Below, in pieces: positions 37,000-44,768 of a stretch of 64,000 nucleotides of DNA. Under the pieces are notes generated by a model, which did no database searches, was not told the DNA's origin, and saw only the letters and a list, made by a program, of their open reading frames with translations. The translations under genes were made by a program, and so were the position numbers. The DNA comes from Aquisphaera insulae (GTDB taxonomy: Bacteria; Planctomycetota; Planctomycetia; Isosphaerales; Isosphaeraceae): assembly GCF_011064615.1 (NCBI RefSeq), contig NZ_JAALJH010000027.1:33744-97743 (forward strand), given 5' to 3'. Each line of letters begins with the position of its first letter. Position 1 is the stretch's first letter.

Positions 37000-37212
37000 A
37001 TGCGTCCGATCGCCCGAACCCTCGCCCCGGCCCTCTCCGCGGGGCTCGTCGCGTCCGTCGCCCTCGCGGCCTCGGGATGCGGCGACTCCTCCACGGGCAA
37101 GGCCGTCCAGGTCACCCCGGAGTTCCAGAAGAAGACCGAGGACTACCTCAACAGCTATCAGCAGAAGATGAAGGATCAGCACCAAACCAAGGGCAAGTCC
37201 AAGGGGCACTAG
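37000..37212 (+). CDS. Small lipoprotein paired with DUF1559 copy 2
   Basis: The 70-residue product starts at the ATG at 37000, behind AGGGAG. It has a signal peptide and a lipobox-like ASGC with Cys27. The mature part is about 44 residues, with a helical centre (TPEFQKKTEDYLNSYQQKM) and a tail rich in Lys and His ending KGKSKGH. It lies 349 bases before a DUF1559 gene, and a MITE-like repeat starts at its stop codon. A 30-base-longer version from a TTG is possible but lacks a ribosome-binding site. Confidence 0.82.
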   Translation: MRPIARTLAPALSAGLVASVALAASGCGDSSTGKAVQVTPEFQKKTEDYLNSYQQKMKDQHQTKGKSKGH

Positions 37213-37359
37213 TGCTTTGTCACAGCTTGATTTTCGGGTTGGCAGCAGGACAGGCAGGAATGCCTGTCTTCCGAAATCTCCAACACACATGGATCTAAAC
37301 CCGGGGGACAGACATTCCTGTCTGTCCTGCAACGCGAATTCTGAGTGTTGACAGAGCAC
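37212..37359. repeat. MITE-like palindromic repeat element
   Basis: This 148-base element is bounded by 11-base terminal inverted repeats with one mismatch (GTGCTTTGTCA and TGACAGAGCAC). Inside are two perfect hairpins. One spans 37249-37268 (GACAGGCA, loop GGAA, TGCCTGTC). The other spans 37306-37327 (GGACAGACA, loop TTCC, TGTCTGTCC). The hairpins are inverted copies of each other, so the element is palindromic on two levels. It encodes nothing. A clear target-site duplication is not visible. Its left end coincides with the stop codon of the lipoprotein gene. Confidence 0.7.
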
Positions 37360-37560
37360 GAGGAATCGTCATGGGCCTGGATTTCGGGTCCGCCGAGGGG
37401 TGCGGCCCGCGTGGATTCGGCGGGGCGAGGTCCCTGCCGGGGCCTCCCCGAAGACGACCTCGCCTTCCAGGCTCTGCCCGGTCGCTCCGTCAGCCCCTGG
37501 CCATGTCTCGTCCCCGTCGCCTTGATCCGTCCCTCCTCAACCGTCCGAAAGGAGTCCTCC

Positions 37561-38679
37561 ATGACCACGAGGTCACGCCGTGCCTTCACGCTGATCGAAT
37601 TGCTGGTGGTGATCGCGATCATCGCCGTGCTGATCGCCCTCCTGCTGCCGGCCGTGCAGTCGGCCCGCGAGGCCGCCCGCCGCGCCCAGTGCATCAACAA
37701 CCTGAAGCAGATCGGCATCGCCCTGCACAACTACCACTCGACCCACTCGAAGTTCCCGCTGGGGAACTCGCTGAACCTCCAGGGGCCGCTCAACACGGAC
37801 CTGGCGCTCTGGAATTCCTGGGGGGCCCAGGCCCTGATGCTCGGCTACATGGAACAGACGCCGATCTACAACGCGATCAACTTCACCTTCGGGCCTTACC
37901 CAGTGGGCACATTCTCGAACACCAACGGGACGGCCAGCAACTCGATCATCTCGTCGTTCCTCTGCCCGTCCGACCCCTTCGCCGGCGCCCAGGGGAACGT
38001 CTCCGGCGGGGGCGGCAACATCAACGACTACGCGGCCTCCTTCGGCGCCACCGCCGGCAACGCGTCGGGCTGGGACAACAACCTCGGCCCCTATAACCAC
38101 CAGACCGCGATCGGCAGTTCGGGGATGTTCACCTTCGCGATGTCCTACGGCCTCGAGTCGGCCACCGACGGGTCGTCGAACACCATCGCGTTCGCCGAGT
38201 GGCTCGTCGGCGACGGCCGGGGATCCTCCGGCAGCCGCTACCGCGGCAACATGGAGATGAACGACGCATCCGGCACCCCCTCGATGACGAATGCCATGAC
38301 CAACATGCCGGCGATCACGACGGCGCTCCAGGGCTGCATCGCCAAGTTCCAGAACGAGCCCGCCAGCAATGCCTCGAACATCTCGGACTTCAAGGGCTGG
38401 CGATGGGCGTTGGGGGCCTACGGGTTCGGGTCGTTCAACACGATCCAGCTCCCCAACGACAGGCAGTACAACGTCGGCGGCTGCCGCGACCAGTCGGGCA
38501 ACCAGGCCTGGGCGGACGGCGGCTGGACGATCGGAGCCGCGAGTGCCCACCCCGGCGGCTGCAACGTCCTCTTCGCCGACGGCAGCACCCGCTTCATCAA
38601 GGACAGCGTCGCCCGCAACATCTGGATGTCGCTGGGCACCCGCAACGGCGGCGAGGTCGTCAGCGCCGATTCGTACTGA
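37561..38679 (+). CDS. DUF1559 pseudopilin-like protein (copy 2)
   Basis: The 372-residue protein starts at an ATG behind AAAGGAG. It has a prepilin-type N-terminus (RRAFTLIELLVVIAIIAVL) followed by QSAREAARRAQC and NNLKQIGIALHNYHS. The middle is rich in Gly, Asn and Ser, as is usual for DUF1559. The C-terminal motif is AHPGGCNVLFADGSTRFIK, and the protein ends SADSY. The lipoprotein gene precedes it. At the N-terminal coding segment it is nearly identical in DNA to copies 3 and 4. It is expected to insert in the inner membrane and be processed like a pseudopilin. Confidence 0.95.
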   Translation: MTTRSRRAFTLIELLVVIAIIAVLIALLLPAVQSAREAARRAQCINNLKQIGIALHNYHSTHSKFPLGNSLNLQGPLNTDLALWNSWGAQALMLGYMEQTPIYNAINFTFGPYPVGTFSNTNGTASNSIISSFLCPSDPFAGAQGNVSGGGGNINDYAASFGATAGNASGWDNNLGPYNHQTAIGSSGMFTFAMSYGLESATDGSSNTIAFAEWLVGDGRGSSGSRYRGNMEMNDASGTPSMTNAMTNMPAITTALQGCIAKFQNEPASNASNISDFKGWRWALGAYGFGSFNTIQLPNDRQYNVGGCRDQSGNQAWADGGWTIGAASAHPGGCNVLFADGSTRFIKDSVARNIWMSLGTRNGGEVVSADSY

Positions 38680-38690
38680 TGCGGAGTTCG

Positions 38691-38718
38691 CCGGGGCGCG
38701 GCACCCGCCGCGCCCCGG
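38691..38718 (+). terminator. Terminator-like hairpin after DUF1559 copy 2
   Basis: A perfect 11-bp GC stem (CCGGGGCGCGG with CCGCGCCCCGG) and a 6-base loop lie 12 bases past the stop codon and 22 bases before the end of the converging membrane-protein gene. No T-tract follows. It could stop transcripts from either side. Confidence 0.6.
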
Positions 38719-38739
38719 ATGGATCGATCCGCCCCGCGA

Positions 38740-39531
38740 TCAGGCCGGATCGGCGGCGGCCCGCGGCCGGCCCGTCGGCAGATCCGCCACCAGGGCCGCG
38801 ACCAGGCCGGCCAGGCCGGCGACCAGGAGCCGGGCCAGCAGCCGGGTCGTCCAGGTGGCCGAGACCGGGCTCGTCGTCCGGTCGGCGGGGAATACCGCCA
38901 GGCCGACGAGCTCGTACGCCACCGCGCCGGCCAATGCCCCGATCATGCCCCCGAGCGCGGCATTGATCAGTCGGTCCCTGCCTCCCCCCAGGCCCAGCCC
39001 GAAGGCGATTCCCCCGGCGAGGCCGCAGGCGGCCCAGATCCCGCCGTGGATGAGCAGGGGCAGGTACAGGTCCCGGGAGAGATTCTCGGGCGCCCGATCG
39101 AGCGCCCGCAGGTAGACGGCGATCAAGGCGAGCGAGGCCGCCCCTGCGAACACCGCCCCGACCACCAGGCCGATCGCCCCGGCGCGGAGCCCGGCGCGGA
39201 CGTTTCGCCTGGCCAGCCCCCCCGCGATCCCCAGCGCCAGGCCGAGCAGCCCCCCGAGCGCCGCGAAGGCCAGCGTGCCGTTGCGGTAATCGGCGGCCGA
39301 CTGGTCCTCGAACGAGGGCCGGAAGATCTCCATCCCCATCACGACGGTCTTCGTCAACGGGGGAGGCAAGGCCGCGAGCACGCCCTCGCCGATCGACCAG
39401 GCCACGCCCCCCGCCAGGAGCCCGGCCCCCGCCGCGGCCCCCGGCAGCCAGGCCGTGCCTCGATCGGTCGGCCCCGCCGAATCCCTCGCCTCGTCAGCCT
39501 CGCCGCGCCCCGCCAGGATGGATCGACTCAT
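38740..39531 (-). CDS. Polytopic membrane protein of unknown function
   Basis: The ATG at 39531 follows GAGGAGA and gives 263 residues. About six membrane segments rich in Gly, Ala and Leu are visible, for example AAAGAGLLAGGVAWSIGEGV, FAALGGLLGLALGIAGGL, IGLVVGAVFAGAASLALIAV, WAACGLAGGIAFGLGL and ALGGMIGALAGAVAYELVGL. A charged 25-residue N-terminus precedes the first. No family motif is recognised. It lies 121 bases downstream of the ECF sigma gene on the same strand, so it may be co-expressed with it. A membrane partner of the sigma factor is possible but unproven. Confidence 0.75.
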   Translation of the reverse strand: MSRSILAGRGEADEARDSAGPTDRGTAWLPGAAAGAGLLAGGVAWSIGEGVLAALPPPLTKTVVMGMEIFRPSFEDQSAADYRNGTLAFAALGGLLGLALGIAGGLARRNVRAGLRAGAIGLVVGAVFAGAASLALIAVYLRALDRAPENLSRDLYLPLLIHGGIWAACGLAGGIAFGLGLGGGRDRLINAALGGMIGALAGAVAYELVGLAVFPADRTTSPVSATWTTRLLARLLVAGLAGLVAALVADLPTGRPRAAADPA

Positions 39532-39652
39532 CAGAGGTCTCCTCGCAAGCCGGGCCCGTCGACCCGCCCGTGATGCCGAGGGCCGCGAAGGCCGTTGCGA
39601 GGCGCGATCGGGGAGGCCCCCATGACCGCTCGTCAAAGACGACCGCCGCCCG

Positions 39653-40267
39653 TCACGGCTCCCCGCGCACGCCCCCGTCATTCCAGAGCCGGCGGATGAT
39701 CTGGAGCTTGCGCTCGATGGTCCGGGGTGTGAAGCCGAGCTTGCCGGCGATCTCCTCGGTCGTGAACCCCTCCAGCCTCCAGAGGGCAATCGCGCGGAGG
39801 ATCGTGTCGCTGAGTCGATCCAGCAGGGACTGGCACGCCTCGGTCACCTGGAGCAGCTCGTGCGGGTCCGGCTCATGGCCGGCGATCTGGGAGAGGCGAG
39901 CCTCCTCGACGGCCGCGTCCCCGTCTTCGGCCGTCGGGACCTGCCCCACTCCCCCGCGCTTGACGCGGCGCTCGTGCCGGACCAGGTCCACGGCCTTGTG
40001 CTTGGTCAGGGCCATCAGCAGCGGCCACGGGTCCTCGACTTCCAGGAGCTGAGCGAACCGGCCGTCCCGCGTCCCCCGGCAGAAGCTCTTGAACGCGCTC
40101 AGCGCCACGTCCTCCTCGTCCGCCATCCGGCCGGAGACCCCGCTCAGCTTCCCCCTCGCCACGCCCACCATCCGGAGGAAATAGGTGTTCCAGAGCTGCT
40201 GGGCCGCGCCGGGATCGCCGTCCCTGAGCTGGGAGACCCACATGCGGACGGGGGACGGATTGCTCAT
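39653..40267 (-). CDS. ECF RNA polymerase sigma factor
   Basis: The 204-residue protein has sigma-70 region 2 (FLRMVGVARGKLSGV, then MADEEDVALSAFKSFCRG) and region 4 (SDTILRAIALWRLEGFTTEE, then IAGKLGFTPRTIERKLQIIR, a helix-turn-helix). The linker is acidic. It resembles the planctomycete ECF groups that often come without a separate anti-sigma factor. The start at 40267 or a GTG at 40282 cannot be settled because neither has a strong ribosome-binding site. The target genes are unknown. The divergent lipoprotein + DUF1559 pair and the downstream membrane protein are candidates. Confidence 0.92.
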   Translation of the reverse strand: MSNPSPVRMWVSQLRDGDPGAAQQLWNTYFLRMVGVARGKLSGVSGRMADEEDVALSAFKSFCRGTRDGRFAQLLEVEDPWPLLMALTKHKAVDLVRHERRVKRGGVGQVPTAEDGDAAVEEARLSQIAGHEPDPHELLQVTEACQSLLDRLSDTILRAIALWRLEGFTTEEIAGKLGFTPRTIERKLQIIRRLWNDGGVRGEP

Positions 40268-40997
40268 CGGAGACGCCACCACGTCCCGCGGCGCGGCCAG
40301 TCCGGACGAAGACCGCCCGATCCCACCCGAGGATCAACGGGGATCCTGTCACGACCTCGGCGGTCGACCACGGAGACGAGATCAAGACACGTGAATCGCG
40401 AGAGCGGCACGACGCCCCAGATAATCCACGTCCGCTCGCACGTTGTCAATGAAAAAGCGAGCCGCATCGGGTCCCTCACGACAGGAGCGAGAATCCGGCA
40501 CGCGACGATGGACTCGCCTTCGCGGGAAGCTCGCCTCGACTTTGCCCCCACGCAGGCGCCCGAACGGACCCCAATTGAGAATCCGGCATCGATCCGGTCC
40601 GCCGCGGAAAAAAGGAGGGGATTGAGGGGGGGTAGCTGGTTGTATTCGACTCCGAAAGGAGTAGAATTCAAGCTAGGTCGATCCGCCAATCTCCATCCCA
40701 TCCGTTGGTGATGGATCCGATGGCGGGAAGTTCGAGCCGGCCATGTGCGATGGCGGCCCGAATCCGGGTCGGTCGAAGGGTCAAACGGTAGGCAAGTACG
40801 GAAATCAGACGGGCCGATTGCGCCCAAGCCTGGGCGCCCGGAACCGTTGCGTCCGAAGCTCGGGCTCCGTCCGACCGCGGAGAGAAACCGTCCCCCTCGC
40901 TTGGTTCCATTGTGAGACTCCATTGTCCATTAGATCGCTCACACAATTTGGACCCTGCATATTCCAATTCCATCGAGATGACGAGAAGGTGCCATCC
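40268..40997. promoter_or_regulatory. Long divergent intergenic region
   Basis: About 730 bases lie between the sigma gene and the lipoprotein gene, which diverge. I see no credible gene. The region holds the strong hairpin at 40640-40671 and three near-copies of CCATTGT (40907, 40920 and 40927 as CCATTAG) about 70-90 bases before the lipoprotein start, which could be operator sites. Its length suggests more regulation than usual here, or a small RNA. Confidence 0.45.
40640..40671. promoter_or_regulatory. GAAA-tetraloop hairpin in intergenic region
   Basis: The arms TTGTATTCGACTCC (40640-40653) and GGAGTAGAATTCAA (40658-40671) can pair at 12 of 14 positions around a GAAA tetraloop. The stem is notably less GC-rich than its surroundings, so it is not a by-product of base composition. 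It may be part of a small RNA, a processed leader or a mobile-repeat remnant. No T-tract follows. Confidence 0.45.
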
Positions 40998-41201
40998 ATG
41001 ATCTCCTTGTTGAAGAACCGCTCCCGCCTTATGACCGTATGTTCGCTCGTCGCATGCCTCCTCCTTGTGGGGTGCGATTCCGGCAGCTCCACGTCAGGCC
41101 CGTCGGAGAATACGACGGCCAACAACGCCGCGCTGAAAGCGGCCATCGAGAAGAACATGGCCAATAACAAGGCCGCCCAGCCCCAGAAGAAGGGGCATTG
41201 A
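40998..41201 (+). CDS. Small lipoprotein paired with DUF1559 copy 3
   Basis: The 67-residue product begins at an ATG behind AAGGTG. It has a hydrophobic signal and a lipobox LVGC with Cys26. The mature part is about 41 residues, Ser/Asn/Ala-rich, and ends NKAAQPQKKGH. The C-terminal KKGH resembles the KSKGH end of the lipoprotein at 37000. It lies 204 bases before DUF1559 copy 3. No known family. Confidence 0.82.
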   Translation: MISLLKNRSRLMTVCSLVACLLLVGCDSGSSTSGPSENTTANNAALKAAIEKNMANNKAAQPQKKGH

Positions 41202-41405
41202 TCATCGCCGGAGGCGTCGACACGCCCCCGGAGATCGCTCCAAGGACGGGACGGATCCGTCCCGCACCGTTCGGAGCGATCACCTGACGCAAGACAACTC
41301 TCGCGGCCGGCAAGAGCAAGGCCGGACGCGTCTTGTTGTGTCCCTGCGCCTCGATCGAGGCGCGGTCTCTCGCTTTTCTCCATATTTTCTTGAGGTGCGT
41401 GCAAA

Positions 41406-42509
41406 ATGATCTCTCCCAAGCGTCGCGGATTCACACTGATCGAATTGCTGGTGGTGATCGCGATCATCGCCGTGCTGATCGCCCTCCTGCTGCCGGCGGT
41501 GCAGTCGGCCCGCGAGGCCGCCCGCCGGGCGCAATGCCTCAACAACCTGAAGCAGATCGGCCTCGGGTTGCACAACTATCACTCCGCCATCGGCGCGTTC
41601 CCGCCCGGCAAGTCGCTGGGCATGAACGTTGTGGGCAGCTACGGCGGCTGGACCGACTGGAGCGCCCACGCGCTCATGCTCCCGTACCTGGAGCAGGCGC
41701 CGCTCTACAACTCGATCAACTTCAACTTCCTGGGCGGTTACGACATGGGGTACGCCGTCAATTCGACGGTCTACGACGCCAAGGTGAACATGTTCATCTG
41801 CCCGTCCGACTCCAACGGCAACGGCAAGCAGAACACCAACAGCTACTACGCCAGCAAGGGGACCAACACCAACCAGTATCCCTGGAACCCCTGCACGGGC
41901 CTCTTCGATGAGCTGCGCGGCGGCTACAACAGCGACGGCACGATGTGGAAGAACCTGGCACGCTGCTACGGCATCGCCGACTGCGTCGACGGGTCCTCGA
42001 ACACCATCGCCTTCGGTGAGGCCCTCATGGGCGGAACGTCGAACCTGAAGGCCAGGAACTGGAATAGTATCACGGGCGTCACCGCCGCCCAGCCCGGCTC
42101 CGTCGATGACGCCTTTTCGCTGGTCCCTACGGGCACCGAGCCTCCCGGCCCCACGATCCAGGCCGCCCTCCAGGCGTGCTCCTCGGCCTCGATGACCGGC
42201 AACCTCGGCGGTGGCGGCAGCACCAAGGGCCAGCGCTGGGGCTGGGGTGCACCCGGCATGTCGATGTTCAACACCATCGTCCCGCCCAACAGCCAGCAGT
42301 ACGTCTTCGGCGCCTGCCGGAATGACTGCGGCGGCTGCAGCCCCGACCAGGGCATGTTCTCCAACGCCACCAGCAACCACAGCGGTGGGGCCAACTTCCT
42401 GATGGGAGATGGCAGCGTCAAGTTCATCAAGAGCTCGGTCTCCTGGCGGACCTACTGGTCGCTCGGCACCCGCGACGGCGGCGAGACCATCAGCTCCGAC
42501 GCCTTTTGA
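41406..42509 (+). CDS. DUF1559 pseudopilin-like protein (copy 3)
   Basis: The 367-residue protein starts at an ATG behind GAGGTG, with prepilin segment KRRGFTLIELLVVIAIIAVL and the usual QSAREAARRAQC and NNLKQIGLGLHNYHS. It shares long stretches with copy 4: SINFNFLGG, NMFICPSDSNGN and DGSSNTIAFGEALMGG. The C-terminal motif is NHSGGANFLMGDGSVKFIKS and the end is SSDAF. Copies 3 and 4, each with its lipoprotein, look like a tandem duplication. Envelope-associated; role unknown. Confidence 0.95.
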   Translation: MISPKRRGFTLIELLVVIAIIAVLIALLLPAVQSAREAARRAQCLNNLKQIGLGLHNYHSAIGAFPPGKSLGMNVVGSYGGWTDWSAHALMLPYLEQAPLYNSINFNFLGGYDMGYAVNSTVYDAKVNMFICPSDSNGNGKQNTNSYYASKGTNTNQYPWNPCTGLFDELRGGYNSDGTMWKNLARCYGIADCVDGSSNTIAFGEALMGGTSNLKARNWNSITGVTAAQPGSVDDAFSLVPTGTEPPGPTIQAALQACSSASMTGNLGGGGSTKGQRWGWGAPGMSMFNTIVPPNSQQYVFGACRNDCGGCSPDQGMFSNATSNHSGGANFLMGDGSVKFIKSSVSWRTYWSLGTRDGGETISSDAF

Positions 42510-42525
42510 TCGTGCCCCCGATCGG

Positions 42526-42601
42526 GCCTCGGCCTCCACGGCCGAGGCTCAGACCAACTCGCGAGGCCCCCGGCACGGCCCGACGCCGCCCCGGGGGCCT
42601 C
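42526..42601 (+). terminator. Two consecutive terminator-like hairpins after DUF1559 copy 3
   Basis: The first hairpin spans 42526-42548 (GCCTCGGCC, 5-base loop, GGCCGAGGC). The second spans 42563-42601 (GAGGCCCCCGG, 17-base loop, CCGGGGGCCTC). Both are perfect stems directly after the stop. Neither has a T-tract, which is common in GC-rich genomes. Confidence 0.55.
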
Positions 42602-43044
42602 GTCATGCGCCCTCACACGCTTCCGCAGCCGGCCTCCAATTCCCCTCCGCTGATCGCCCTGATCGCGACATTTCCGTAAAATCCCCTGGAAAATCGTCGG
42701 TTTCGGGGGATGCAACGATTGCCAACTCCTAAAGAATTCGTAGAATAAATATGGGCATAGTTAGCGATCCGAGAAGGTTCGACCGTGGCCAGGGGCCTGA
42801 CAACGTGTGGGGCCGGGTCGCGCGCAAGCTCGAAGTCGTGAGAGGTTCGGATCGCCCCTTGCCAGTCGGGGATGGATCGCCGCGCGAGGCCGTCCTTTCC
42901 CCTTACATGTGATTGCACGTCCAGTAATCGTCCACGGGGCCCGAACGTCGGTGGTCCGTCCCGCGAAGTGCGGAGGCGTGATCGGCCGATCGTGCGTGGT
43001 TTCGCGCGCGATCTAGGGCCATCTCACGGCCGGAGGTGATGAGA
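42602..43044. promoter_or_regulatory. Intergenic region before lipoprotein of copy 4
   Basis: The roughly 440-base stretch has no credible gene. It has a locally AT-rich patch around 42700-42765 (for example AAGAATTCGTAGAATAAATA), which is the likeliest promoter zone for the lipoprotein + DUF1559 pair that follows. I cannot name the sigma factor. Confidence 0.4.
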
Positions 43045-43293
43045 ATGTCGACCTCGATGCGACTTGGTTTGCGCCGGCTGATGCTCCTGCCGCTGGGCGC
43101 CTGCCTCCTGGCGAGCGGATGCGGCTCATCCGAGGAGGTGACGCAGATGGCCCCGCCGGGGCGAAGCCCGGAGATGATCGCGGCGATGGAGAACAACGCG
43201 GCGGCCGTGAAGGCGGCCGATTCCAGGGCCGGCCACGCCGCGAGGGGGGGGCACGTGAAGCCCGTCAAGACGGGGCGACCGGCCCGCCGCTGA
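43045..43293 (+). CDS. Small lipoprotein paired with DUF1559 copy 4
   Basis: The ATG at 43045 lies 8 bases after GGAGG, better than the in-frame GTG or ATG just upstream. The 82-residue product has a signal and a lipobox ASGC with Cys26. The mature part has a short helix (SPEMIAAMENNAAAVKAADS) like the EFQKKTEDYL region of the lipoprotein at 37000, then a His/Gly/Lys/Arg tail. DUF1559 copy 4 starts 151 bases later. Confidence 0.82.
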   Translation: MSTSMRLGLRRLMLLPLGACLLASGCGSSEEVTQMAPPGRSPEMIAAMENNAAAVKAADSRAGHAARGGHVKPVKTGRPARR

Positions 43294-43444
43294 GGGCGGG
43301 CGAGGCGACATCGGTTCCAACAGTGGGGCGACGGCCGGTGATGCCGGCGACCGTCCGCCGTGCGCGCCGCGGCTTGCCACGCCGCGGCCGATTCTCCGGC
43401 ACCGTTCTGGGATCGAGGAACACCACCCGGTGGGAGGAGTCGTC

Positions 43445-44542
43445 ATGAGATCGTCGGGACGTCGGGGATTCACGCTGATCGAACTGCTCGTGGTGATCGC
43501 GATCATCGCCGTGCTGATCGCCCTGCTCCTGCCGGCGGTGCAGTCGGCTCGCGAGGCGGCCAGGAGGATCCAGTGCACGAACAACCTCAAGCAGATCGGA
43601 CTGGCCCTGCATAACTATCATTCGGCGATGGGCTCCTTCCCGCCGGGCAAGACGCTCGGCATGGACTCGCTGGGCAGCTACGCGGACTGGTCGGACTGGA
43701 GCAGCCTGGCCCTGATGCTGCCCCAGCTCGAGCAGGCGTCGATGTACAACGCCATCAACTTCAACTTCCTGGGAGGCACCAACCTCGGCTATTCGGTCAA
43801 CTCGACGGTCTGGAACTCGAGGCTCAACGCCTTCATCTGCCCGTCGGATTCCAACGGCAATTCGCAGGCCAACAACAATAGCTACTACGCCAGCCAGGGG
43901 ACGACCACCACGCAGTACCAGGGCAACGGAGCCACCGGCCTGTTCACCGAGCTGAGAGGGGGCTGGAGCAACGGGACGTGGTGGAACACGGGGCGGGCCT
44001 ATGGCCTGGGCGATTGCACGGACGGGTCGTCGAACACGATCGCCTTCGGCGAAGGCCTGATGGGGGGCTCGCTACTCCAGATCGGTCGGGGCAACAGCTA
44101 CGCGGTCAACCTGACCGCCGCCCAGGCGGCGAGCGTGGACGACGCCTACTCCCTGGTGCCCGTCGGCGTGATCCCCCCCGGGCCGACGGTCACGGCCGCG
44201 CTCCAGGCGTGTGCGACGGCGGTCACGACGGGCAACTTCGGGACCACGCTCAGCAACCGGGGGAATCGCTGGGGCTGGGGCGCGCCGGGCATGACGATGT
44301 TCAACACCATCGTCCCGCCCAACAGCCAGCAGTACAACTTCGGCTCCTGCCGTTACGACTGCAGCGGCTGCGGCCCGGACGAGTCCACGTTCTCGAACGC
44401 CAACAGCAATCACAGCGGCGGGGCGAATTTCCTGATGGGCGACGGCAGCGTGAAGTTCATCAAGAGCTCGATCGCGTATCCGACCTACTGGGCACTCGGC
44501 ACCCGCGCCAACGGCGAGGTGATCAGCTCCGACTCCTATTGA
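43445..44542 (+). CDS. DUF1559 pseudopilin-like protein (copy 4)
   Basis: The 365-residue protein starts at the ATG at 43445, behind GGGAGG. It has prepilin segment RRGFTLIELLVVIAIIAVL and then QSAREAARRIQC and NNLKQIGLALHNYHS. It is very close to copy 3 along its length, for example INFNFLGG, CPSDSNGN, NSYYASQG and DGSSNTIAFGEGLMGG. The C-terminal motif is NHSGGANFLMGDGSVKFIKS and the end is SSDSY. A short in-frame extension upstream lacks support. Envelope-associated; role unknown. Confidence 0.95.
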   Translation: MRSSGRRGFTLIELLVVIAIIAVLIALLLPAVQSAREAARRIQCTNNLKQIGLALHNYHSAMGSFPPGKTLGMDSLGSYADWSDWSSLALMLPQLEQASMYNAINFNFLGGTNLGYSVNSTVWNSRLNAFICPSDSNGNSQANNNSYYASQGTTTTQYQGNGATGLFTELRGGWSNGTWWNTGRAYGLGDCTDGSSNTIAFGEGLMGGSLLQIGRGNSYAVNLTAAQAASVDDAYSLVPVGVIPPGPTVTAALQACATAVTTGNFGTTLSNRGNRWGWGAPGMTMFNTIVPPNSQQYNFGSCRYDCSGCGPDESTFSNANSNHSGGANFLMGDGSVKFIKSSIAYPTYWALGTRANGEVISSDSY

Positions 44543-44768
44543 TGAGACTCTCGGCCGCGCGGCCCGGGCCCGCCCCACGCCCGAGGCCGTCGCGAGGGGG
44601 GCACCGGGCCCCCGGCCGGGCCGTCAGGCCTTGCCGGGGGCCCCGGCGCGCCGGTCGCTTGCATGGGCCGCGGCGAGCCGGCCGGCGGCCTTGGGACTTC
44701 CCTTTCGAAGAAGCTTCGACGAAGATCGAGGCTCGGTCGGTCATCGCCCCGTTCGAGCCCGAGAGATC

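Noticed and set aside
40264..40923. Minus-strand frame of about 220 codons in the divergent gap
   Set aside because: It lacks a ribosome-binding site and family motifs and covers the hairpin and promoter region.
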